The notes under the pieces were generated by a model. That model did no database searches. It saw only the letters and a program-made list of their open reading frames with translations, and was not told the DNA's origin. Shown piece after piece: positions 8,736-18,784 of a DNA stretch of 25,200 nucleotides; within the stretch, counting starts at the first letter, position 1, and every line of letters starts with the position of its first letter. Made by a program: the position numbers and the translations under genes. Source of the DNA: Apostichopus californicus (lineage: Eukaryota > Echinodermata > Holothuroidea > Aspidochirotida > Stichopodidae); the NCBI GenBank assembly GCA_020650975.1, contig JAIPMN010002432.1:1-25200 (forward strand), read 5' to 3'.

Positions 8736-10647
8736 CTGCAAAAGAAATTACGTAAACAAAATAATACTCCAAAATATAAATACATCACAAGTAATCTTTT
8801 CAACAATCTTTTCCCTGGCTGAAAGAAACAGAAGGTTATTTTTTTTTTCATTGAGACATATGTTGACACCATAGGTGAGAAGGCCAAATAAAAGGAGAAA
8901 TGTTCATGTGTAAACAAGACAGTGAGACCTAAAGCACTTTTCAAGCAGTAAATTAAGTTTAATGTAGCAAATCTATCATGGTGAGAATTCCACAGAAGGG
9001 AAACTGAGCACAATCTTACAAGAAGAAAATGTTTGCACACCATAACTTAGTGTACAAACAATAGCACAAATCTTTTACCAAATCTTCATCTGTAAAGAAG
9101 TTAAATATTTCTTCTCCTTATCTCAAATCCTAACACAACTGAACTTTGAAATATCAATCTCAAAGTCTGTATAGTGGTGCACAATTTAATTAACTCCTTC
9201 GCTGTTTGTTTTGATCAAACTGGTGTATGATATCTGTAATATGTATATGACCTTTGGCCAAATTTCTAGATTCTTGGCAGACTGTTAGTTCTGCTCCAGG
9301 CTGACAGTAGGATATAAAGTATGCTATGCCTGGTAGGATAAAACCTAGGCTCTCAATCTATTTCCATCCACAGACACATATGGATCTTAAAATATTCCAA
9401 AATCTCCAGATAGGGGGAAAATCACAAATAACCTCATCCCAAACCTCAGATAACCTCAATAGTTGAGACTGTTTTTAGGACATTTTTGTTTGTTGGGGGG
9501 TGGGGTGACCGAAATAGGATTCTCAGGCTTGTTCTGTCTTGAGAGTGTATAAAAGTCATTAATTAACTTCATGTGTTGACCTACCTGTTGGCCTTTTAAA
9601 TACAGACCCAATGTTTTCAATGAAAACCCTTCCCTTTGACTTCCCTTTTCTCCTTCTCCACATTTTTCATTAAACCCAAAGGTAAAAACACACCCCAATT
9701 TGAGACATAGCCTATGGTGTGAAGGGATGATAAATGTACCTGAAGATAGTGCTTCCTCTCTCTTATCATCTGTTGCTGGTTGTTTAATGTTCCACTTTGT
9801 AACAGGAAGTGATTGGTAATCTTCCATTGAATAAAGTTTTAACATCTCCATCTTTGGTCCAATGTATTGTGGGATAAAACAGGACTTTTCACTTTTGAAT
9901 ATGTGCCTTAGGATCCCCTCTGTGTTCACCTCCTCGTGTATCATTGGCAAGTAGACAGATATTCTCTGGCTTCTCTTATATATGGGATGAGAAATCAACT
10001 GAAATTGACACACAAAAATTGACATAAAAACATTTTGTTCAGAATATTATAATGGAGATAAACTTGTGAAAGTATGAGCACTCATTCCCACTTTTTGCCA
10101 GCATTAGTTAAGTAGAATAAAATAACAGACCTCACAATGAATAATGGAGAAAGCACTAAGGATACACTGCATCCCCACTAGCCCAGGAGTAGCTAAGAAA
10201 GGCTAACACTGTCAAAAAACGACCTCATAACTAATCTGCTCCTGTCCTGCACTTTCTTTATTCTCCTAGCAAATTAAATCTAGTACTGGACCTAGTCTTA
10301 CCTGGTTTCACGTACTTAGACACCTGTTAATCATGAATGTCTCTATGAACGACATACTGCAATTCATTAACCTACCTACTGCTCACCGGTAGTATGGGGT
10401 CTAGGTCTAAATATTAGCTTTCCTCAAGGGGCCTATGTATTTGTAGGCTACTTTATCATTTCGCGAAAGTGCTATAAACGCAAGTATAATTGTGTTTTAT
10501 ATTGTAAACAAACTTGCAAACGGTAGTTACCCTGGAGATGACATATTGTGACTGATTCGCTCTTTCCTCCACCGATAAAGCTGCTATTCGTTTCTTAAGT
10601 TCCTTTCGAAGCATTTGCTTGGCTTCGTGAACAGCAATACCGGACAT
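8503..10647 (-). CDS. MTHFS: 5-formyltetrahydrofolate cyclo-ligase (5,10-methenyltetrahydrofolate synthetase)
   Basis: This enzyme converts 5-formyltetrahydrofolate plus ATP to 5,10-methenyltetrahydrofolate, returning the stored folate to one-carbon metabolism; it is cytosolic or mitochondrial in animals. Three exons join without interruption: 10647-10531, 9998-9740 and 8735-8503, giving 202 residues (the human protein has 203). The N-terminus has the basic helix LRKELKKRIAALSVEERANQ. The central part has KRSQRISVYLPM, SCFIPQY, TKWNIKQP and REEALSSG. The C-terminal part has the ATP/folate-binding signature GIDLIIMPGLGFSTHGDRIG then RGKAYYD (residues about 127-153) and AVAFKEQIVEDIP. In the signature, the usual GKGYYD reads GKAYYD (residue 150), a conservative change. 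Intron phases are 0 and 1. It is head-to-head with DCTN3. Identification is confident. Confidence 0.96.
9740..9998 (-). CDS. MTHFS: MTHFS exon 2
   Basis: The acceptor is ATTTCAG and the donor is G|GTACAT. The 259-nt exon encodes LISHPIYKRS through REEALSS plus the first base of a glycine codon. Phase is 0 at the start and 1 at the end. The open frame extends past both splice sites, which should not be mistaken for coding sequence. Confidence 0.95.
10531..10647 (-). CDS. MTHFS: MTHFS exon 1
   Basis: The exon runs from ATG at 10647-10645 to AGG at 10533-10531, 39 codons, followed by donor GTAACT. It encodes the N-terminal helix with LRKELKKR and ends SQYVISR, matching the first-exon end expected for the family. 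Phase 0. Confidence 0.93.
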
Positions 10648-11342
10648 ATTTGGCGTTTTATATAAAACTAGGCCAAAGAACTAAAAATGGTATGAAATAG
10701 GCATATTTCGTCACAAGTCAACCTTTACCAGATGTATGGTAACAATCTTTTGTAGGTACTGCAAAATGGATCGAGTAGTTTCGCGACATAAAAGTTTCAA
10801 TGCATTTGTACCACAGAAATTAATACATGTACACCATTACATACTCTGTGGAAGTTTGACGTAGGGAGGTCCGGTTTTTATGTTTACCATTTGCTTCTGT
10901 TAGGTAGTTAGCGCCAGTCAAGTTTGCTCAACATATTATTGTTTTCGATTCCTGTTTTGAAATTCATATTGATATTGATTCAGTCGACAGAAATCTAAAT
11001 TAGTCGCGACAAGTCTGAATTTTCACTTTGTTTGTGGTAGTGAGACTACCACAAGTACTAGCATACTATACAGTGGAGACCTAGCCACAATATTATAAGG
11101 CCTACGTGATGCAATTTGGCTTGGTACTATAATGTTGGTGGTGCTACTGCTATATTATTGTCATTAAACTTACAAAGTTAGTGCAACTCTAGGATAAAGT
11201 TACCAAGACTATTGCTCTAACTTGTTAGTAGCAATCTAAACTTTTTAGGAGAAGTAAGACAAGGTTAAATTGGATGTTGACGTTCTGTCATATTTTACCA
11301 GTGAATTCATTGCAGTGACAGATTAGCCTGATTGTTTGCAAA
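10648..11342. promoter_or_regulatory. Head-to-head intergenic region between MTHFS and DCTN3
   Basis: The 695 bp separating the two start codons must hold both promoters. It contains a 14-bp perfect palindrome GTTTTATATAAAAC at 10655-10668, ending only 8 bp upstream of the MTHFS ATG and therefore too near to be the TATA box for that start. It also contains a perfect 9-bp stem hairpin, TTGTGGTAG / CTACCACAA, at 11032-11054 with loop TGAGA. No canonical TATA box at a usable distance is evident. A shared bidirectional promoter is inference from layout. Confidence 0.6.
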
Positions 11343-11441
11343 ATGTCAGCTTATCCGCAATTGCGAGAATTGGAAGAAAGACTGAAGTACTTGGAAAAGC
11401 TTGTTGGGGAAGGAAATTCTGATGCAGAGTCTTCCAAAATG
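11343..11441 (+). CDS. DCTN3: DCTN3 exon 1
   Basis: Thirty-three codons from ATG to AAA ATG, then donor GTTTGT. The start is supported by the upstream in-frame stop and a purine at -3. Encodes the first coiled-coil helix (ELEERLKYLEKL). Phase 0 end. Confidence 0.9.
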
Positions 11442-14400
11442 GTTTGTATAGAATGACAATGTTCTGTTACAGTTTCAAATATATATGAAGGTACTATAAG
11501 GGTGAGGAAGTGGGGGATCCAAGTGATTGCAGGGCGGCCAGGGGAGGGGGGGGGGAGTGAGGCGGCTGTACAAGGATTATATTATTGATTGGACAGACAC
11601 AGAGTTTTGTGGAGTCACTGAAACATAACACGCTGTGTACTTACTAAGCAGAATAACCAGTGGTTGACAAGTTGAACTTAAATTCTATGGTCAGTCTACT
11701 AGTACTTTATTTTGCATTTTGTAAATAAAATCTTGCAAGATTTTATGTTTCAAAAGTTAATCAGTAGAAATAACTTATCCTATGGTATGCAATGTTACAT
11801 GTTGTTATGTATTTATTTTTGTTTTTCTCTTTAATAGGCGGTGGAGCAAATTTATGATGTAAAGCAAAAGTTAGCCAATTTGACAACAGGTCGAGAGAGG
11901 GTTCACAAACTGTGGAAGAGATGTAAGTGTACTTCAATGATGATGCTTTAAAGATTTATTTCACAAAGTTTCAGTATCAGGACAAAGTTTTAACTAGGTT
12001 CTCTTGTGACCTGGACAACCAAGATGTACTTTTAGGTTGTCTGAACAGCAAATGTGGTTATCCCAAACAGGAAGGCAAAATAACAAAAGAATGACCAATA
12101 TGTACACTTATAGTATAGGATAGATGTGTAGGTTTAGTGAATAGAACCCCAGCTTTGGCCAGTATAACTTCCCTTTGGGTGGATCATACAGTAGGCGTCG
12201 ACCACTAGTTTTTTGTATTTTTTCAGTTTCTCCAAAGTTATTGGGGGTGTGGGGGGCCAGTACCACTTTATATTTTTACCCAATTTGGGAGTATTTAGTT
12301 CCGAACTTTTGAGATATTCAACCTAGTCCTCTGCCAGATGACCTGCAAAGCTGATTTTAGTTACAAGTCCAAACAGAAATTTAGTTGTGTCAGATGATCA
12401 GATGACCATTTAAAGTTTCTCCTGAGTAAAGAGATGATTTTTTGAAATCGCCAATCATTTTATCGGTTGATAGACAATTTTTTGACAAACATGGTAAATA
12501 AACAGAGTGGTATGATATTAATGTTATGATATTGTATAACTTGGACTTGGCCTTAAATCATTAACATAATCAGAAAGAAAAAATCGATAAGAAATAGGAG
12601 ATGCAGTAAAGGTGTTTTTTTGTACTGACAAACACATTCCTACATACATAGTGTTGTCGATACTGTTATATTTTCACTTCTTATTATCAGAAATCAAAAG
12701 CTTTGTTTCCCTCTGTGTTATACGTCTTAAAGGTAATGTGGCCGACATGCGTTATGTGTCAAGACAATCAGAACTGAAGGAGCATTGTTTACAGTTTTGC
12801 TTTCATTTACTCATTCTCATTCTTTTCATTCTCTCAAGTGGATGAACTAAATCGATACTTGGATCCTCAAGTTGCAGATGAGCTCACCCTCTCAGATGGT
12901 ATGAAGTCTGATATTATTTTAGCAGGTAACATTTGGTTTATCTCATTATTTTGTATTCCAATTCTTTTGCAGAGGACACTCAAGTTTTCAGAGTAACTGT
13001 AGAATACACTGTAGAAGGCCACAGGTGTGTTAACGTCAAGCAGCAGGCCCTTCCTCAGTTTTCAGAGTAACTATAGAGAGCTGCTTTTGTAATTACACAT
13101 CTTTTAATAGAACATGTTTTTGGACTAACTATAGAACAACGGGCCACTCTGGTGTTTGTATTCTTATTGCTATTAGCATCATTATTATGCCGCATATGTA
13201 AAGTGCTCCATACAAACAAAAAGTCTGCTCACAAGCAATTTACAAACAAAAGAAGGAGCAACAGACATCCATAAAGCTGAATCAAGTTCTTCAGTATTGT
13301 AGGAAAAGATGTGCTTTGATAGTTTGTTGTAAAGCTTCAAGTGAATTGATAGTACAATTTGTTGGAAAAGATGGAAGCTTGTCCCACAAATGATGGGCAG
13401 CCCAGAAATAACTTTCTTTGCCATACGATGTTCAGAAATGCGGAACAGTCTACAGCACGGTAAGACTGTTAAGATCTTGTTGGACAGTGCTCACTAAGGA
13501 ATTTGGTTCATGCAGAGAGGGGACAAAGCATGAAGTGTCTTAAGGGTGAGGAGCAGGACCTCGTAATGGAATCAAGCTTTTATAGGAAGCCAGTGAAGTT
13601 GTCGTAGAACTGGGGTTTGGATGGTTTGGATATTTGGATGTCCTGGTAATCATGCGTGCAGCCGTATTCTGTACACGCTGAAGTTTCCGAGATTGGGTCT
13701 CTGACAGACCATACATTAGCTAATTATAGTAGTCCAGTTTTGTGGTAACAAGATCATTGATAAGTAAGACAATGGCATCCATGGTGAGGTAATGGCGTAT
13801 ATGACAAATATTGCGAAGTTGGAAGTAGGCATGTTTACAAATTTGGTATTTACATGTGCATCCATATCAAGAGTTGTTGTTTGTATGTCTTGCAAAGGAC
13901 AATGAGTACTTTCCCAGTAACTAGAGCCTGGAGGACCACAATGGTTTTCACACATCTTTCAGAGGACACAACCTCAGGCCACTCTGGTGTTTACGTCTTC
14001 CAGAGGACATGTACAGTAATTCCTCATCTTTATGAGTTACTATGGAATACAGGGCTATGACAGTGTGTACATGGTTTGATGGTGAATTGATGCATAATTG
14101 TGGGATTCATTATATGGCAAGATGTTGTAGTAAATCAAATCCTTATTGAAGTCCTCCCCCCCCCCTTCCCACCTTTCTATCACCCCTGGATGGATAATGT
14201 TGATTAAGTTTGGGGTTTGCCAACCTTGCATGTACATGCTGAGTATAAAGGAAACCTTCTTTTCTTTTCTTGGCTAGACTAGACTTCTCTGCTAAAAGTT
14301 CTGATTTATTTGGGATTTATTGTTTGCAATTTTCCATATTTTAATCACTGTGTTTTTTTTTTTTTACTTTTTGTAGAGAAAGACCATATTGAAGAGCAAG

Positions 14401-16328
14401 CTGCTCTTTTACAACAGGTGGAAAATTTGAAGAGTGTTTTTGAGTCAGAACATGTCAAAGGTAAGACGAGGGAGAACAAAGCTGGGGAAAAACTGAACTT
14501 TTGTCATCACAGATGTTAAGGTTACTGCAAAAGGTTCCGAGAATTTGGTGCCATGATCTAGTGGCAAATTCAGTGTACTGATTGCATTTCATAACTTATG
14601 ACTGAGATTTGGTTCTACTGGAAGAAAAGTGTACTTTGCAGCAAATCATTTAGAATTTGATGTTTGCAATATTTATAACAAATTTCAAGGTTCATGGGTT
14701 TTGTTTACTGTAAAAAAAAAATATAAAAACAACCTGTACAGAGATTCTGTATAACAAAAACTACCATGCATGCTTTTGTGTCAGTCTTTGAGCATTCTGC
14801 ATTTTTGCTCTGCCATGCCAGATTATTTTCCAGACTTGCATTACTTCATCGTCATCAGTTTCCTGTTTTCTCCTTTCTTAGCTGCTCCAACTCTCTCTGA
14901 TAAACTTCATCCTCTTGCTGCCGTTCAGATCGACCAACAAGAGAAACTGGAGAACCTAGGCTCTGATGTCAAACAACTGCTAGAGGCTTATAACAACATT
15001 GTATCCTTTTGCATCGACATCTTTTTTATCTTATTTCAGCAGCAGAAAATGTGTGATAGTAATATTTCAAGGACAGTAAAAACTGTCTGTGCTTTTAGGT
15101 CATTTATCTTGCTGTTTGTTTCTAATTCTAGACATGATTTTGAAAGTACGTTTTTGTTTTCACTTCAAGATTAGTCCTTTGTCACCGTTTGCAACTGTTA
15201 ACACATTGATTTCATCAGGGAAACCTCAAAAGATTTATACCTTGCCAGAGCTTGGCACGTTTTTGCAAAAGAGGCATGGCATATGTGCCTTTGTAGGGGA
15301 GAGGCGGGGGGGGGGGGGGGTAGGGAAGGAGACAATGCATATGAAGTAAAATAAAAGGCGCAACAATGAACCCATGACTGAGCGTTCCTAATCATTTCTT
15401 ACAATGGGTTAAAGGAACACTGAAGAATTGTAAATAGTGAATATAAAGTTCTTTGGTGCAAAAACTATAATGTCAAGTACCCCATTTGCTCTCAAATAGT
15501 GAATATAAAGTTCTTTGATGCAAAGACTATAATGTCAAGTACCCCATTTGCTCTCATGACAAAAAGGGGTTTGCTTTTCTGATATCATAGAAAAGACTTC
15601 TAGACTAGCATTAATAAATAATTTGTTATTGAACAAAAATACACACTTTGATCAAACAGTCAGGCATTAGAAAGTTCTGCAGCATTATGTGCACATAGTA
15701 CAGTCATTGTTGATGAGGGATGCACCAGCATGGTAGGGGCAAAATAAAAGTTATAAGTCTGTGCCAAATAACATGAGTGCCACCAGTTTTCTAGCACTGC
15801 TTTAGTCTCGTCTTTTTGGCGATATCTCCAAAAAAATATGATACAATGCCTATTAATCTTTCAATACATATTTGTTTTATCACAGACTCTTTTATCTACC
15901 TCTTTGTAATGAGGGTTAGTGTTAACCCGAACCCTTACTTCCTCTGTGTGTAATGAGACAGAAACACAATTTTGTAACATAAAATTTGCAGCTAATCCAA
16001 TATTTGAGATGGGAATTTTCAACTGGTAATGTGGAATAAAAAACAATTGCGCAGCTGGTTTGCAATTTCATCCGAGACATTTTATCCCATTTCCAGCCCA
16101 GGGCTGGTATTAATAATAAGTTTTGCATATTAATAATTTGCATGCATCAGAATAATGTGAAAAGTTGTCCCTGTATTGTAATTATTATTCTTTTTGTGAT
16201 TTATTTGTCCTTTAACCTTGAATTATCTCCAGATTACTCTGATATCCAAGCAATTCGTTCAGTGGGACGAGACCCTGACAAGATACGAAGTCTCGAAGAA
16301 AGTCCGAAAGACCAACGAGTATATATAA
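11343..16328 (+). CDS. DCTN3: Dynactin subunit 3 (p22/p24)
   Basis: DCTN3 is the small coiled-coil subunit of the dynactin shoulder, which ties dynamitin and p150 arms to the dynactin filament for dynein-driven transport. Six exons join in frame: 11343-11441, 11838-11922, 12839-12898, 14377-14460, 14882-15000 and 16233-16328, giving 180 residues (human 186). The start ATG has A at -3 and an in-frame TGA nine codons upstream (11316). Landmarks shared with the family: the N-terminal heptad-rich helix LRELEERLKYLEKLV, RERVHKLWKR followed by RYLDP, EEQAALLQQVENL, KQLLEAYNNI, and the C-terminal ISKQFVQWDETL. The protein is almost entirely helical with no membrane segment. Intron phases are 0, 1, 1, 1, 0. 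The last intron has U12-type signals. Identification is confident. Confidence 0.96.
11546..11555. repeat. Poly(G) run in DCTN3 intron 1
   Basis: Ten G preceded by GGGGA, giving a 15-base purine-only tract with two G blocks. Confidence 0.85.
11838..11922 (+). CDS. DCTN3: DCTN3 exon 2
   Basis: Acceptor TTTAATAG, donor T|GTAAGT. Encodes AVEQIYDVKQKLANL and GRERVHKLWKR, corresponding to the human region around SKRERVKILYKK. Ends phase 1. Confidence 0.92.
12839..12898 (+). CDS. DCTN3: DCTN3 exon 3
   Basis: A 60-nt exon after acceptor CTCTCAAG, ending GATG|GTATGA. Encodes LDELNRYLDPQVADELTLSD, matching the conserved YLDP element. Phase 1 at both ends. Confidence 0.92.
12965..13160. repeat. Degenerate repeat flanking a LINE insertion (left part)
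   Basis: Variants of TTTTCAGAGTAACTNTAGA recur (12987, 13059), with related GGACTAACTATAGAAC near 13125 and GGCCACTCTGGTGTTT at about 13142-13157. The same word GGCCACTCTGGTGTTT recurs at about 13977-13992 on the far side of the LINE fragment, so the array was probably split by the insertion. Confidence 0.6.
13160..13890 (-). mobile_element. Decayed non-LTR retrotransposon (CR1/L2/Rex-like) reverse-transcriptase 3' fragment
   Basis: Translated on the minus strand with frameshifts, the fragment gives the C-terminal region of a LINE ORF2 in order. The blocks are YQICKHAYFQLRNICHIRHY, LTMDA, LVTTKLDYYN, a stop, LMYGLSE, KLQRVQNTAARMITRT, then in shifted frames LHWLPIKA, EVLLLTLKTLHALSPLC and SYGKESYFWAAHHLWDKLP, ending IKAHLFLQY with a stop near 13297. 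These blocks are the usual end of CR1/L2/Rex-type proteins (RLDYCN, LQRVQNAAAR, HWLP, FSVAAP, LWN-LP, LKTHLF). The 3' tail ends near AATAATGATGCTAATAGC. It is 5'-truncated, antisense within DCTN3 intron 3, and inactive. Confidence 0.9.
13890..14060. repeat. Degenerate repeat flanking the LINE insertion (right part)
   Basis: CAGAGGACA occurs twice (about 13960 and 14001), with GGCCACTCTGGTGTTT between them, the same word as on the left flank. It resembles decayed tandem units of roughly 50-90 bp. No coding evidence. Confidence 0.5.
14156..14165. repeat. Poly(C) run in DCTN3 intron 3
   Basis: Ten C followed by TTCCC. This lies about 210 bp before exon 4 and is distinct from that exon's T-rich polypyrimidine tract. 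Confidence 0.85.
14377..14460 (+). CDS. DCTN3: DCTN3 exon 4
   Basis: An 84-nt exon after a long T-tract and TTTGTAG, ending AAAG|GTAAGA. Encodes EKDHIEEQAALLQQVENLKS then VFESEHVK, with heptad-like leucines. Phase 1 at both ends. Confidence 0.92.
14882..15000 (+). CDS. DCTN3: DCTN3 exon 5
   Basis: Acceptor CTTTCTTAG. Encodes APTLSDKLHPLAAVQIDQQE and KLENLGSDVKQLLEAYNNI, ending phase 0 at the unusual donor GTATCCTTTT. The open frame extends on both sides into intron. Confidence 0.93.
15306..15320. repeat. Poly(G) run in the U12-type intron
   Basis: Fifteen consecutive G in the sense strand, followed by TAGGG. It is the longest homopolymer in the window and a candidate slippage site or stacked-G structure in the transcript. 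Confidence 0.9.
15432..15555. repeat. 62-bp tandem duplication in DCTN3 intron 5
   Basis: The block starting AAATAGTGAATATAAAGTTC at 15432-15493 is repeated at 15494-15555 with only two visible substitutions, indicating a recent duplication. It is intronic. Confidence 0.95.
16233..16328 (+). CDS. DCTN3: DCTN3 exon 6 (terminal)
   Basis: Acceptor ATCTCCAG at 16232. Encodes ITLISKQFVQWDETLTRYEV and a Lys/Arg-rich tail to TAA at 16326-16328. KQFVQWDE is nearly identical to the vertebrate protein. Confidence 0.95.
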   Translation: MTLISKQFVQWDETLTRYEVSKKVRKTNEYI

Positions 16329-17640
16329 GCTCTGTGTTAATTGGATCTCTTGGTGGGTTCTGGCAGCATTTGTATATAGCTATTTAAAAGAAAAAGATGT
16401 GCATGAAATCCAAACTACCATATCTTAAGGTTGTCAGTATTGTTCTGAAATATGCTAAAAAAAAGGTACAATAACAGTGTTGCCGGTTCAAAAGTTCAAT
16501 CGACACTTTTACTACGCTCCTAAATTCATATCCCCCCTCTTTAAGACATTTTATTGCCTAATTTAAAGTGGTGCTACCATTTAAAGGGGTCCTACCATTT
16601 CTTGTTGGTATATGCCAAGACTGATAACAACATTGGCTGGAGATATTTTCTTAATTCAGTTGTAAATGCATTTGAGCAAAATTCGTTTTGAAACTACCTT
16701 CCTTATGTTTTACTTACGAGTTGTTGACTATCGGTGGCACCATTCCTAGAGAGCAATTATTTTTATTCTTAAAGAACGAAAGCGATTGCAGTTTCTGAAA
16801 AGATATAGACTTTCACGACATTTTCCAATATGTAAATGAGATATTTGCACACGACCATCATTTTGTCGTGCCCTTCAAAATGAAAAGCAAATTGTCTAGG
16901 GACATGTCCGGCTAATGTATTTATCTTTGCCATGTATTATTGAAACACTTTTATGATTTGTGCAATACTCAGACTTAAACCTCCAGGCAATACTGACGAC
17001 CTTCCAAGTGTGTATGAGCTAAACTTTAAACCAATTGCAGTAGTTCATTGGTAACGCTTTCATCGTTGCGTGTACTCTATGGTGTAGCATGGATTTATGG
17101 GACTGCTAGATAAATTTGCCGGAATTTTGATCGACAGAGTATGTTTATATCGCAGAGGTTGACAGCAGTGTGTGAGCCGATCTTTCTGGTACTGTAAGTT
17201 TGAACTTTGTAGCACATTAGGTCTCCCTATGAGAGGGGTATATCAACAGTGGGTAGGCTCTAACGTTATTTTTCATTCTCTCATAAATCGTAGCAACAAG
17301 CATTTTAACGCTTAAAACGGTTTTATTTATTTATATCTAGACGGCAAAAAAGTGGTTGTTCTTCATTTATTACTGCTATTTTATGCAAGATCTGCTGAGG
17401 GTGTTAAGTAACTATAATAAAAAGGCCATTCCTGTGAGTTGCGATATTGTCTGCGGTTATATAATTCTGCGTACATTATCAACGTGATCGAAATAAATAT
17501 GTCGTCGTTGGATAAAAACTTCTTACTGGTACACTTAATTATTCTTTCATTAATAGATCTCTCCGTATTTTATGACATTTTAATACGTTCCTTAAATAAA
17601 TATACCACTTTGAAAATATGAATCTAAATATACTTCCTTA
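16329..17640 (+). other. DCTN3 3' UTR and downstream sequence
   Basis: No further coding frame is supported. The first AATAAA after the DCTN3 stop is at 17416-17421, with another at 17492-17497, implying either a 3' UTR of about 1.1 kb or use of a non-canonical signal nearer the stop. The open frame at 17439-17621 is AT-rich and shows no family resemblance. Confidence 0.4.
17416..17421 (+). promoter_or_regulatory. Candidate DCTN3 polyadenylation signal AATAAA
   Basis: First canonical hexamer after the DCTN3 stop, about 1.09 kb downstream. A second is at 17492. Selected by position only. Confidence 0.35.
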
Positions 17641-18510
17641 GAACAATTAAATTTAGTTAAAATACAGGTACCGATAACCCTGTATGTCATTTGATCAAAT
17701 ATGACAGAACAACATTAATACCTACATGAAGCCCAGTTAGACTGGAGCTGAAAATGCTTTGTTCAAAGTTATGATTGGCACACTTCTATTGGATAGCACT
17801 GGCACAGATGGCATATGCAAGAAGGCATTGATTGGGTAGAGCCAATTGTTTTGAAAGACTGACATTTCCTCTTTTTTTTATCTTTTTTTGGCAAAATGAA
17901 TTTATATATATATATATATAGGTCAAATTTTTTTCCAAATATTCGAGCTAGGAAAAAGATTACATCCGAACACCTATCTGGTCAGTAGTACACTGCTTAA
18001 ACTTATATACATGTTAACTTTTTTCTAGTAAAAATTGAATACAAATGATTCTTAGAACACAATTGGTCCTGGACGTTATATATATCATATACCTACGATT
18101 AATATTTAAAAACAGTAAATAGAGCAATAGACTTAAATACTAACTTAATATTATCCAGTATCTGCTTAACATAATAACAAGTTTTTTTTACTCCCCATGA
18201 GACTCTTGTGAACATTTAATCTAATTATAGTATTTACAGTAAAAGCATACCCACACATAATCATTGGTAGGAAAACTTCTAAAAAAAAAAAATCTAGAGA
18301 AAGTCTTAATCCAAACCTGGACATTTAAAATGGAAGGCAAATTGAAAAAGAACTTGATGAAAAGTGTTGATGTTTACTTGGATATTCAAAATGACACCTA
18401 CTAGACAAGTTAATGAACTAAATTGTAATGGAATATTTTTATAAAACACACAAACATAATGATCACAATCAACACAATTTGAAATATAAGAAATGAGCAT
18501 TATTTCTCTA
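17640..18510. other. AT-rich region between convergent genes
   Basis: AT-rich with a (TA)n run at about 17903-17921. The minus-strand frame at 18306-18563 has no recognisable domain and overlaps the tRNA-like element at 18512-18595. No gene supported. Confidence 0.45.
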
Positions 18511-18511
18511 A

Positions 18512-18595
18512 AGTTACCCTGGCTTAGTGCTCTGTACAACTGAAAGAATAAGATGAGCTCCATATTTGTGGTTCAAGCCCAGCTAGAGCTATTTT
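18512..18595 (+). mobile_element. tRNA-like SINE head (A box and B box)
   Basis: TGGCTTAGTGC at 18520-18530 matches the A box TRGCNNAGTGG at all but the last base. GGTTCAAGCCC at 18570-18580 matches the B box GGTTCGANNCC except A for G. Box spacing is about 40 nt. No foldable acceptor stem is evident, so a SINE-derived head is likelier than a working tRNA. Confidence 0.5.
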
Positions 18596-18784
18596 AATAT
18601 TTCCAGGGACTTCACTGGCACCCCTCCCTCTGACAAGGTTCCAAAATGAACCAGGTAAATTGCACGGCCCCCACTCTGCTTGACGAGGCCTTGACCAGTC
18701 GAGAAAAGGGTTTTATCAAACAGTGAAGTCCAAACACAATTGGATCTTTAAATATTTGAAAACCATCCTACATTAGCCTCACAC

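Larger units (their letters stand above)
15001..16232 (+). other. U12-type (minor spliceosome) intron of DCTN3
   Basis: The 5' splice site GTATCCTTTT matches the U12-type donor consensus (R)TATCCTTT. Near the 3' end, TCCTTTAAC at 16208-16216 resembles the U12 branch-site consensus TCCTTRAC with one extra or mismatched base. Its branch A lies about 17 nt before the AG at 16231-16232. No long polypyrimidine tract separates the two. The other four DCTN3 introns have major-type donors. Confidence 0.8.

Noticed and set aside
9456-9727. Continuation of the MTHFS exon 2 frame
   Set aside because: It lies past the donor GTACAT at 9739; the residues no longer match the family and the next exon restores it.
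10656-10667. TATA box of MTHFS
   Set aside because: TATATAAA lies within about 15 bp of the start codon, too close for a start site downstream of it; kept only as a palindrome.
14770-15174. 134-codon plus-strand frame as a separate gene
   Set aside because: Only the 14882-15000 part is DCTN3 exon 5; both ends are intron read-through.
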